From positions 2,926 through 53,113 of the forward strand of contig CYKH01000868.1 of the NCBI GenBank assembly GCA_001460835.1: a DNA stretch of 50,188 nt, in the 5' to 3' direction. The stretch is from Bodo saltans. Its lineage: Eukaryota; Euglenozoa; Kinetoplastea; Eubodonida; Bodonidae. The position numbers were made by a program, and so were the translations under genes. Under the pieces are notes generated by a model. It saw only the letters and a program-made list of their open reading frames with translations. It had not been told where the DNA came from and made no database searches. Positions within the stretch are counted from its first letter, which is position 1, and every line of letters begins with the position of its first letter. This document shows, piece after piece, positions 38,377-47,828 of the stretch.

Positions 38377-40294
38377 ATGTCGTCAACGAGCACACGGACA
38401 GCGCTCGATCGGCTTGTGCGCGAACACGAAGCCAAACGACGCCAAGAGGCGTATGGTACCCGAGCTAAGCTCCTTCTTTTGTCGATGATCTCCAGCGTAG
38501 CTGCTGTTGTGTACACAGTGTGCACGGCGCGACTGTGGTTGTTCACAACGCCACTAAGGACAGTCGTCATTGATGGTGTGATGGTCGATGTGGTAGCGGA
38601 CGATACCACGACGCATCTCTTGGCGCGTGCATCAGGTTTTGTTGTTGTGTTGTCGCTGAGTGTTATGGCCGCTATCAAGCTTGAGCTAGGGAAGTTGGTG
38701 TATGGGGAGGAAACGCCATCCACATCTTACCCGAGCTAAGCTCCTTCTTTTGTCGATGATCTCCAGCGTAGCTGCTGTTGTGTGCACAGTGTGCACGGCG
38801 CGACTGTGGTTGTTCACAACGCCACTAAGGACAGTCGTCATTGATGGTGTGATGGTCGATGTGGTAGCGGACGATACCACGACGCATCTCTTGGCGCGTG
38901 CATCAGGTTTTGTTGTTGTGTTGTCGCTGAGTGTTATGGCCGCTATCAAGCTTGAGCTAGGGAAGTTGGTGTATGGGGAGGAAACGCCATCCACATCTTC
39001 ACAAAGTTCAAGTTTGAAGCCACCCAACGCGCCTGCGCCCTCTGCGTTGTCCATAGCCCAGCGTCCTCAAAATCTCTCAAGCGACAACTCAGCAATGTGG
39101 TGGAACAGCACCAATTTGTCAGCCAACATTGCCATCACCAACTCTGAGGCGACGGTGCGCACTCTTGAAGATTTAGATGCTCTTATCCAACAAGGGAAGG
39201 GCCAACACAACGCACACAGAGAGGGCGATGCGTTAAGCGGTGGTCTCTCTAGCTTTGCTCCACCAAGTTACAGCGGCGTAAATGGACTTTTTTCCATGGG
39301 CGCTACTCACTCGCAAGCAGGTGGCATTGCTGTTCGGTACCAATCGTTGTCAGGAGGAGCGTTGGCGCCACATGATCACAACCAGAGGCAGGCTGCCACC
39401 TCGGAGTCTGAGTTCTCAGCGCTTGGCGTTCTTCAACCTGAGCGCTCCCTGCTGAAACTACGCCAATGGGCTGCTGGGTTATGCAAAGCTGTCGTGGAGG
39501 ACATCGACAAATGCGATGCGTGGCTTTCAGAAAAGCGGGTGCGTGGCTTTGATTGCAGTAGTTTATTATCCGAGCAGTACGAGTTACCCACGGCAGGGGG
39601 CTTTGCTCCCCGGCCCCCAGCAACTGGAACCTTCGGCACATTCGGAAGTGGCGCCATGGCACAGCCCGTTCAAGCGGCACAGCCAACAAAAATCTCGAAG
39701 AGCGAGGCACTTTTGAATGAAAAGCGCAAACTTCAAATGCAAAATGCGTCATCGATGGAAACATACGATTGCATGCATCGAATCGATTTACGATTGTCGC
39801 TGGAACAAGTGCTGGACGTTGGCGCTACATTTCCAAACATTGGTGGCTCGTCAAATGCTCAATCCGCAGCGCGAATGCGCCAAGGCATTATTCAAAGGTT
39901 GCGAGCCCTCGGCCAAAGTCGAAATCTTTCAAACATGACGACTAACAGCGACAAACCGTGGGTGCCAGCAGATCCATACATTTTGACGCACATTCTGAGG
40001 ATGCGAATTCCTTGCTTGGCGAACTATTTGCAACTTCCATACGCGATCCCGAGCGGGAGCAGCAGCGCACGAGATCTACGAATTTACGTTGGTGGGACAG
40101 GCGATCCTTACTTCTATGTCCGCCACCGAACTGGCATGCAGGAGAAACACATGAACACCGCCGAAGGCCCTGATTCACTTTTTGAGGCTCTACTGCTTTT
40201 CTTTGCCGTGATTCAAAGAGTCTACCATGGCGCCTACGGAAATGTTGAAGGGGTCGTCGACCTCAAACAACTTAATCTAGACACCATTTTGTGA
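38377..40294 (+). CDS. TMEM209-like (cytochrome b561 N-terminal family) membrane protein; frame split by a 271-bp duplication
   Basis: It starts at the ATG at 38377 (MSSTSTRTALDRL). Two hydrophobic segments follow (SMISSVAAVVYTVCTARLW and ASGFVVVLSLSVMAAIKL), then a long disordered region and a C-terminal domain of about 180 residues. That domain contains IIQRLRALGQS, WVPADPYILTHILRM and SLFEALLLFFAVIQRVYHGA, which match the MQRIKELAQ and LWDSILLLCHRIKVGYGG parts of the plant/animal TMEM209 family of nuclear-envelope proteins. The 271-bp direct duplication (38457-38727 and 38728-38998) introduces a stop at 38737-38739. With one copy, the frame is open from 38377 to 40294. Confidence 0.6.
38457..38998 (+). 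repeat. 271-bp perfect-tandem duplication, no spacer
   Basis: The segment from 38457 recurs at 38728 with an offset of 271 and almost no differences (for example TGTACACAG against TGTGCACAG). There is no A run at the junction. The offset is not a multiple of three and breaks the reading frame of the membrane-protein gene. Confidence 0.9.
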
Positions 40295-40369
40295 TAGTTG
40301 TCGAGCTTGTGTTAAGGGCTGTTGCGGAACAATGTGCGTTGTGCTTAAAGATGATATCACAACCCGATC

Positions 40370-40404
40370 TTTTTTTTTCTTCTTCAAATAATTAAAGTTG
40401 TTAG
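40370..40404 (+). promoter_or_regulatory. Putative trans-splice acceptor
   Basis: A T/C tract at 40370-40385 is followed by AG at 40396-40397 and again at 40403-40404, just before the ATG at 40406. Confidence 0.45.
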
Positions 40405-40405
40405 A

Positions 40406-42948
40406 ATGATGAAGCGTGCTGAATCCAACCGAGAGCAGTTGCTGCACTTGGGCGTCACCGTTTGCCCACCACTGTTGTCATCGATGCTAGCACCGAAGGG
40501 GTGCGTGGGTGACCACGTGACCTGCCCCATCTTCGTGACGGAGCAGGAGGTCGCCACCCTCGAGGTGTTTTTCGCGGCACCCCTTATCGCGCCATCCTCT
40601 GGTAGAATTCCTCACGGGGCGTGTTACCGCTCAGAGAGGCGCTCTTGGTACGACATTTGCATTCACCCCAAAGGACTTTCGGATGCAGGTACAGACAGGC
40701 GACGAAGTCAACGTCCAACGTTTGGAGATTACTCATGGCTAAGAGTTGATCTCAAGCCATCGGAATTGACAGTACTTGAGGGGTATGGGGTGTCCACCAC
40801 CAGCACACCGACTCCAGGCACGCAATCATGGAGAGCACGTGTCGTATTGTTACTATGCCAATGGGTGCGAAATGCTTGGCTCATTAAGGAGCATGAAAAC
40901 TTCACCAACACTGTAGGAATACATGAACGCCTTGCGTTCGAATATTACTCCTTTCTTTGCGGCATTGCAGAAACATCTCAGCAGTGGGATACAGCATCTA
41001 TTCGCAGCAACCCCGCTACGTGGATGCAGCTGCATCCCCGGGTCATTATGTATTTCGACTCCATCGCATCCTCTTCGTCCACATTAACGTTTGGGGGAGC
41101 TTCAAGAGTACGCTGCCGCATCCCACTGCTGCAAGACACAGAGGTTGCGTCGAGGATCGACAGACAGTTATTACTGTGGATGGACCTTCGCGGCAAACTG
41201 CTCGACCTCCCCACAGCTCGCAGGAGCCACAATCGTCTCAAACTTGAAGCAACATTACGCATGGATTTGGGATTGATGAACTCTGTTGCGTATCGTGTTG
41301 ATGGTGAACGCGTGCACTGCTCGTTCGAGCACGCTGCCACCAGCACGAGTTCAGGCGAACATGCAGATTGGAGTGCTTGTCGCGATGTACTCCAAGTGAG
41401 CACTCTTTATTTTCTTGCAGAGGACCTCCCATACCAGAACAGGGACAATAGTTCGCCTTCTCTGTCGCCGCGAGCTGTGAATGATGTAGCACCAAGCGCT
41501 TCGCTTCGAGGCATCCCACCCTTCGCTGTGCTCCACCGATTGCAAAACGCAACGATCATGGAGTACCTCCCGACACTTGAGGAAAACATCATTGAACACT
41601 GCGTCGACACACCAGTGCATTACTTAAGTTTGTTATGGGCGATCACAGAGCACTTCGGGAGGCCGATTGACTTCTCAACCATCATGTGGAATGATGGCGG
41701 GCGTGAGTCGGACAAACGTAGTGCCACGTTTTTGGCGCCGTGGCCTCAGGAGCTTCGAATCTTAGTGGAAGTTATTTACAAAGGGCCTAGGGTGCTGCCC
41801 ACCGTAGCAGTACGATGCCCAGGCGTCATGATTCCTGGCACAACCAACCCGTTACAAACTGTTGCCAGGCTCCACGAAGGTGCTCTTCTCTTTTCCACAC
41901 GCCAATCCCTATTCAACGTCCAAACAATGGCCCAGGTCATTTTAGAAAGTGTCAACAAACGATGCGAGCAGATGTGGTCCATCATTGAGACTGCACGGCG
42001 GGAAGATCAAGAAAAGGTCATCGGCGAAGAGAGTCAGTGTCGTCTGGAGCTTTTGACAGGTGAGGGCGAGGCGATCGGCATCATAACGAACCAAGAAGCT
42101 GAAGACGTGACTTTGCGCCACGCTGCAGTCCAACAAGTAATAGCACCGGTCCCTGCTCACGTAGACCCGGTGATGGAACTGTTCTCTTGTCCACCCCAGC
42201 GTACCCACGCTCATGTGCAACTTTTCGAAGAAGACTACTTGAGTGTGCTGCAACCTCCAATTCGAACTCGAGAGTCAGTGCGGAGGGAAGATACAGCATT
42301 CCCTCGTAGTACGCTCATCGCTACTCCGGAAGGTGAACTTGAAATGACCCCAGCCGCACTGGAGCTTTCAGAGCCGCACAAGGATGCGGATGGAAACGAG
42401 ACGCCAGTGCAACACGTCACGATGAACCTCGTCGCAGACGCGTCTCAAGATGTCCTTTGTTCTAGTCATCGAGAACTATCTCCCGAGCAAGTAAGAAGAC
42501 ACGCAGCGGATGCAATATTGACCACTGAACCAGTAGAAGAGCCTGATGACATACCTACGTGCAGTGATCACGTTTCGACTGCCGATGCAATGAAGACAGA
42601 TGAGAATGGAGAACGTACTGCTGAGGCCACTGCTGCAGGCGACGAAGCCGTTGCGCTCTCCTCGGAAGATACGCCGAATGACGTAGTGATCACGTTTCGA
42701 CTGCCGATGCAATGAAGACTGATGAGAATGGAGAACGTACTGCTGGGGCCACTGCTGCAGGCGACGAAGCCGTTGCGCTCTCCTCGGAAGATACGCCGAA
42801 TGACGTGGTAGTGGCTGTTCCAGGTGATCCTCCTCTCTCTCGTGATGCAACTACCATTGCAGGTGAAGTAGAGGTTTCACTTCCTTCTCCAGCACTGATC
42901 GATGCCCCACCAATCAACGGTTTGTTACCATCCACAGGGGCGGAATAG
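40406..42948 (+). CDS. Unrecognised large protein; 3' end shifted by a 122-bp duplication
   Basis: The frame from the ATG at 40406 runs 769 residues to a stop at 42713-42715. A 122-bp direct duplication just before that stop shifts the frame. With one copy the protein would instead continue to 42948 and end near LLPSTGAE. The first 570 residues look folded, with strands and helices (QLLLWMDLRGKLLDLPTARR, TPVHYLSLLWAITEHFG, WPQELRILVEVIYKGPRVLP). The C-terminal 200 residues are acidic and probably disordered. No family is recognised, and no signal peptide or membrane helix is seen. Confidence 0.6.
42564..42807 (+). repeat. 122-bp tandem duplication, no spacer
   Basis: The segment starting at 42564 (GTGATCACGTTTCG) recurs from 42686 with an offset of 122. 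The copies differ at a few bases (GAAGACAGATG against GAAGACTGATG, GCTGAGGCC against GCTGGGGCC). The offset is not a multiple of three and moves the stop codon. Confidence 0.9.
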
Positions 42949-43101
42949 AAAACACTACTTCGCGTGGCTTCTGTTTTGCTTTTTGTTGCTACATCGTTGC
43001 TCAACATTGAATTTCAATCACGCATAAGCGATCAATGACCTCTTTTCTCTGTATTTACATTCATGATGCTCTTTCATGTTGGAAGTTTGTTTTAGAGTGT
43101 G

Positions 43102-44886
43102 ATGTCAAAAGCCACTGGAGGGACCGAGGCCAAGTCGGCCATGTCTGAGCTCATCACTGAGCTGGATCGTACACGCAAAGAGTTTGCTAAGTCCGCTATG
43201 CAAGTCACCCAACTTGAGACACAGTTGCAGACGACAAGAGATGATCTTGTTCGAAAAGATCAGCGTATTCTTACTTTAGAAAGTGACCTCACAGCAACTG
43301 AAGAGCGACATAGACAACTAGTCAACACGATGGAGGAATCCTACAAAAGCAAAGAGCTAGCGTGGCTGCATCGAGTAAAAACGTTGGAGCTTGAGGTCAA
43401 CCGACTGCAAGCAGAGAACGAGGCAATGCTTCTGCTGGAAAGGGAAAACCGCCAACTCCGTGATACAATATTGGAAAACCAATCAGTGATGGAGCGTCTG
43501 CAGTCGATCAACGACGATTTGCGGAACAAGGCGAAGGAGGAGAACAAGGATCAGTCAGCCTTCCTCGAAACTGAATTCCGCAAGCGCCTTGCAGACAGCG
43601 AGAAAAAATTCCGTGCTGAGGCGTATCGTGCTCTTAGTGAGGAGGCAAAGCTTGCACTCCAAGGTAACGACCACCTGCAAACGGTGCTACAGCGACAAAA
43701 CGACAGCATTGAGGCCGTGCTTCTCCGTTGCAAGACGTTAGAACAATCACATAGTAAAATTCAAGAGGAGCAAGAAGAAAACTTGTCCAGCATCAACGCA
43801 CATGTATCCGAGATTCAGCGATTGAAGAAGCAGTTGCTTGAGGCCCGCTCGAAGGGGAACATGATGGATGAAGCACTCAAGCAGCGTCGTGTTGAGCGAG
43901 CCAGCTTGGAGCTCCTCTTTGTGGAGTATGAGACCACTCGAAAGCAGCTTGCCCAAGTACGCGAGCGTTGTCGTCGCGCGCAGCGAGAAAGTGAACGTTG
44001 GAAGAACCGAGCTGTACAGCTAACGCACGAGTTGGACGACGAGCAGCGTGAGTCAGCGGAGGCGAAGCTATCAGCAATGCAGCAGCAGTCAGACAACATC
44101 GAAACTCATCTCGAGAAAAAGAAACAGCGAGATTCCAAGCGAGCCCGAGTGTTGGCGTCAAACGCTGATGGGGCAACGGCACTTCGTCAAGCGGAGGATG
44201 CTGCAGCGGCAATGTGGAGCGATGGAGGTGAGAGCGACGCAGCTGCATGGGACGCGATGTCTGATGAAGAAGAGCAACACGGTGGGCGCGGCCTCAACCA
44301 CCGCACAGTGGACCCAATGGAAATTCTTGCCATGTGGAACGTAAACTTTGACTCATGGCGCCCAAGCCGCGACGAGGAGAACAGCCCTACTAAGGTACAG
44401 TCGTTCGAGAAACCTGTAGGTCGAGTACAACCTGTGGAGACAATTTCGGACGTGGCAGAGATGCGCCCGGGCTCAGGGCCAGCGCCCGTTAGTCTTGGAG
44501 GCGTCGGCGCCCAGACGAGCAGCGAGCTCCCCCCAGTAGGCACAAGCCCGGTCGGTGGACAAAGTCACATGATCGCCTTCCCTCCTCAAGCTGGGAGCAC
44601 CAATATGCGCGTTGCGGATCGCAGAGCGCTGCTGGACTCCAAACTATCAGTCCTCTCGCAGCCAAAATCAACGGCAGTTCCTCCAGGAGCACGGCATTAT
44701 GCAAAAAACATCCCCAAGCGTCCATTGGATCTCCAGCGTGCACCTATGCCCCCAATGCAGGAGCTGAACACAGTCTCCAAAGGCGAATTTAAGAAACGTT
44801 TCGCGCCTCCATCACCTCCACTACCCGCCAAGGAGCAAGGGATTAGTAGTACATTTGTTGAGTGGCGTCGCGTAGCGTCTTGGTAA
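43102..44886 (+). CDS. Long coiled-coil protein, possibly BBOF1/CCDC-like basal-body family
   Basis: 594 residues from the ATG at 43102. Residues 10-340 are a nearly continuous coiled coil. The segment FRKRLADSEKKFRAEAYRAL, then EEAKLALQGNDHLQTVLQRQ, resembles the pattern around the DUF4515-type coiled coils of BBOF1 and related ciliary proteins, but coiled coils align easily by chance. The C-terminal 230 residues are acidic and then Pro/Ser-rich, with a possible helical motif near EILAMWNVNFDSW. A flagellar or basal-body role is an inference. Confidence 0.6.
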   Translation: MSKATGGTEAKSAMSELITELDRTRKEFAKSAMQVTQLETQLQTTRDDLVRKDQRILTLESDLTATEERHRQLVNTMEESYKSKELAWLHRVKTLELEVNRLQAENEAMLLLERENRQLRDTILENQSVMERLQSINDDLRNKAKEENKDQSAFLETEFRKRLADSEKKFRAEAYRALSEEAKLALQGNDHLQTVLQRQNDSIEAVLLRCKTLEQSHSKIQEEQEENLSSINAHVSEIQRLKKQLLEARSKGNMMDEALKQRRVERASLELLFVEYETTRKQLAQVRERCRRAQRESERWKNRAVQLTHELDDEQRESAEAKLSAMQQQSDNIETHLEKKKQRDSKRARVLASNADGATALRQAEDAAAAMWSDGGESDAAAWDAMSDEEEQHGGRGLNHRTVDPMEILAMWNVNFDSWRPSRDEENSPTKVQSFEKPVGRVQPVETISDVAEMRPGSGPAPVSLGGVGAQTSSELPPVGTSPVGGQSHMIAFPPQAGSTNMRVADRRALLDSKLSVLSQPKSTAVPPGARHYAKNIPKRPLDLQRAPMPPMQELNTVSKGEFKKRFAPPSPPLPAKEQGISSTFVEWRRVASW

Positions 44887-45188
44887 CATGACAACCTGAA
44901 CAGTTACTCTTGAGATATGTTGCTGCCATATGGCATTTTGTGAAATTACGAATTTCTTTGTGTTGTCTTTCGTCACCAGTAGAAATCACTTCTCAACACG
45001 TAAGCCAAGGTGGTCCGATAAACCTTTGAAAACAATCTATCTGGTGCTCTCGAAGGTTTTACAGTCGTATGCGATGGAGGGTGTGGCGACCGGTGTCGCT
45101 AATGATACGCCGCTACCAGTACCGCCGGAGCTTGATGCTAAGTCCCCGACGACCGTGACGGCCGATATGCTACGGGTCGAAGTGACGG
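44887..45188. other. Intergenic stretch; possible upstream coding start for the PUF gene
   Basis: An ATG at 45074 opens a frame (MEGVATGVANDTPLPVP) that looks protein-like but leaves the PUF frame. It might be the true N-terminus joined by a frameshift, or plain 5' UTR. Confidence 0.4.
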
Positions 45189-46484
45189 ATGGGCAACCCC
45201 ATGCATCAGTCGTACGGAGCACATCACGCCACCCACGTCGCGCTGCCCCCTTCATGCGGCTTCAGCGCTACGGCACCAACAGTCACTGTGGGTAACGTGA
45301 GCACGTCTTCCGTCGCCTCATCGCGTGCCTCTTCACACGCCAACGCGGGAACAGCAGCCACAACAAAGCGTTACACGCACAACCCATACGCATCCGAGCC
45401 CTCGACGCCGACGTTGTCCGCCAACTCCTCCATCAACATCAGCAACGACCACCTCAGCGGCTCTTTCCAACAGACACCCACCGCCTACAGCCCTGTGTAC
45501 GCTGCCGAGGGTAGCTACCAAGAGTCCAACAATAACAACAACAGCATGTACCCCTCGATGGGTAACATCACTGAGCAGTTTTACTCCATGATTGGCTCCA
45601 TCGCCCACTCTTCGTGCAGTGCTCGCGGTCGTCACCTTCTGATCTCCGTCCTCCGCCTCCAGCACTTGGACAAAATTCAAATGATTTTCGACGAGATTCT
45701 CCCTCAGGTGAACACATTGATCCTCGACGCTCAAGGCTGTCACGTCATCCGTACCCTCCTGGAGTACTTGAACGACGAGCAGTTGACGACGTTGACCAGC
45801 TACCTTGAGGAAGCCACCATCATTTCCACTGCCACGTCGTCGCAGCACACGCGCCGTGCGCTGCAGACGCTTTTCGAGCGCCACCGCAGCAGTGCTCTTG
45901 ACTACATTGTGCAGGTGGTTGCTGCGGACGCCACACGCCTTGCCATGACACAGCAAGGCTGCATCGCAGTGATGCGCATGATTGAAAACTCACTTCCTCA
46001 TCAGAAGCAGCACTTGGTGTCCGCACTGATCCCCTCACTGCCCACTCTGACGATGGACCCCTACGGCAATTACGTCGTGCAGTGCATTCTCCAAAATTTC
46101 GACGCTCACCTCACTGCCTCCGTTGTGTGCGATGCGTACACTGGCCACTGGGTTCCACTGTCATGCAACAAGTTCGCGTCGAACGTGATGGAGAAGGTGG
46201 TCCGCATGATGACAGGCCCCGCTCGCACGACTCTTGTCCGTGAGCTGGTCTTCGACACCAACAACCTCCTTTGCTTGATGCAGGATGGCTTCGGTAACTT
46301 CGTTCTCCAGGCGATCATCGACTCTTCCACAGATCCCGCTGAGTTCCGCACCATTGCTGACGCCGTGCGACCACAACTGCACACGAGCCCCTATGGCCAC
46401 AAGATTGACGGCAAGCTGAAGTCAAAGAGAATGCAGCGTAGCAGCAGCACTGCCTCATCCAGCAGCAGCACAAGCGCCAACTAA
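45189..46484 (+). CDS. Pumilio/PUF-domain RNA-binding protein
   Basis: 431 residues. After a Ser/Thr/Asn-rich N-terminus, residues of about 120-410 form PUF repeats: DAQGCHVIRTLL, MTQQGCIAVMRMI, MDPYGNYVVQCILQ, LSCNKFASNVMEKVV and MQDGFGNFVLQAII. By the known PUF code, the last three base-reading triplets are Asn-Tyr-Gln (U), Ser-Asn-Glu (G) and Asn-Phe-Gln (U). Together they specify the UGU core found in Pumilio targets, where the C-terminal repeats contact the 5' bases. The N-terminal repeats are less regular, and fewer than eight are clear. PUF proteins act on mRNA 3' UTRs to control stability or translation, which is important in organisms relying on post-transcriptional control. Confidence 0.9.
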   Translation: MGNPMHQSYGAHHATHVALPPSCGFSATAPTVTVGNVSTSSVASSRASSHANAGTAATTKRYTHNPYASEPSTPTLSANSSINISNDHLSGSFQQTPTAYSPVYAAEGSYQESNNNNNSMYPSMGNITEQFYSMIGSIAHSSCSARGRHLLISVLRLQHLDKIQMIFDEILPQVNTLILDAQGCHVIRTLLEYLNDEQLTTLTSYLEEATIISTATSSQHTRRALQTLFERHRSSALDYIVQVVAADATRLAMTQQGCIAVMRMIENSLPHQKQHLVSALIPSLPTLTMDPYGNYVVQCILQNFDAHLTASVVCDAYTGHWVPLSCNKFASNVMEKVVRMMTGPARTTLVRELVFDTNNLLCLMQDGFGNFVLQAIIDSSTDPAEFRTIADAVRPQLHTSPYGHKIDGKLKSKRMQRSSSTASSSSSTSAN

Positions 46485-46907
46485 ATGTTGCTGCAAAAGC
46501 CGGCCATAGAGAGATCAACCGCCCCATCAGAACAATAGAGCGCGTGCATGGAAAGACCTCCTCGTGACGATGGACGGAAAAGTCCGAAAACTCTAGATCA
46601 AGTTCGGAAGCGTAAAAAAGAGAAAACAACACGAACCCATTCCCCAACCCGCAACAATTAGATCACCCCTCACTCTACATTAGACTCAGCACACAACATC
46701 CCCCTCCCTCATACAGCGCCTCTACTTGTGAGTGGCCTTCTTTCCATTTCAACGCTACAAACATCAAAACACTTCAAAGGGTTCCAACATGCAATCACTC
46801 ATATGTGACAAAAGCAAAAGGGGGAGCATTATGATTCGTATCATTTATTGTTAGCGTTGCTCGTTTATTTTTTCCACTAAACACAAAGCTGCAGCGAAAC
46901 ATACGCG
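46485..46907. other. Intergenic stretch with no supported gene
   Basis: It carries the 3' UTR of the PUF gene and A/C-rich sequence with a T-rich run near 46862-46875 that could be the acceptor region for the following gene. Nothing else is recognised. Confidence 0.55.
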
Positions 46908-47774
46908 ATGCAACGGACATTAATAGCTCGGTTCTTCAGCCAGCACCGCACTCCTGTCATGCCGCAGGTGACAGTAAGCACGCCTTTGGATGCTCAGCAA
47001 AAGACGGTGCGGGTGGGGTATCTTTTGTGTCGAGGGCAAGTTGTGAAACACGCACCGCATCCAATCGAAACTGAGTTTTCGTATACCGTCGAGCGTGAGC
47101 ATCAGCGTTACTGCCGCCATGATGGCAGTGAGTCCGTGACGCACTTCTTAGCAACCCGAGGCCAAACAATGGACACTGTCAATCGCTCAGACGCGACTCA
47201 AATAATGGGGGACTTCTACAATTTAGACCTGTACCAGGACGCCGTGCGTGTCGTGATGCAGCGATTGCAACCAGAGAAGCGCAATACAGACGGTGATTTT
47301 ATGAGGCCACTAGACCCAGCGCTTGCCAATGGACCTCCATCTAGGATAACACTGAACAGGTCGCTGGACGATTTCTTGTATTTGATCATCAAGAACAAGG
47401 ACACTGGAAAGTGGACCATACCGTCATCGCTGCGCAAGGAGAACGAATCGCTAAGGACAGCAGCTGAGCGAACGATCACGGAGCACAATGGTGAAAACTT
47501 TGACACGTACTTGTGGTCCAACGCCCCAACTGCCGTGGTGCGCAGCGTGCCGAAGTCTGGGGACTCTACAACAGAAGAGCTGTTGTTTTTGTACTCTGCG
47601 TCGTATTTAGCTGGCCGCCCCCAGTTTGAGGCCATGGGTGCCGTTGACCACGCGTGGGTGCGCAGGGCTGAGATTCCCCAATACTTGGAGCAAGGATTTG
47701 AACACAAAGATATGATGTCTGTGTTGATGGACGTGACAATGGACGGCACGTTTGACGGTGCTGGTAGCTCTTAA
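46908..47774 (+). CDS. MRPL46: Mitochondrial ribosomal protein mL46 (MRPL46), NUDIX-like fold
   Basis: 288 residues, close to the family length. The first 20 residues (MQRTLIARFFSQHRTP) look like a mitochondrial targeting sequence. The NUDIX-like core matches mL46 at FLYLIIKNKDTGKWTIPSS, then ENESLRTAAERTI (family ETLRxTAERxL), and FLYSASYLAGRP followed by VDHAWVRRAEIPQYL (family KASYLSG..xDHVWVTRDELPEYL). The hydrolase signature of active NUDIX enzymes is absent, as usual in this family. It is a structural protein of the large mitoribosomal subunit. Confidence 0.85.
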   Translation: MQRTLIARFFSQHRTPVMPQVTVSTPLDAQQKTVRVGYLLCRGQVVKHAPHPIETEFSYTVEREHQRYCRHDGSESVTHFLATRGQTMDTVNRSDATQIMGDFYNLDLYQDAVRVVMQRLQPEKRNTDGDFMRPLDPALANGPPSRITLNRSLDDFLYLIIKNKDTGKWTIPSSLRKENESLRTAAERTITEHNGENFDTYLWSNAPTAVVRSVPKSGDSTTEELLFLYSASYLAGRPQFEAMGAVDHAWVRRAEIPQYLEQGFEHKDMMSVLMDVTMDGTFDGAGSS

Positions 47775-47828
47775 GAGCAGCAAATTGTCTTTTCGTGTAT
47801 TGTGCTGTCAATAATATTGTGTGCTGCG

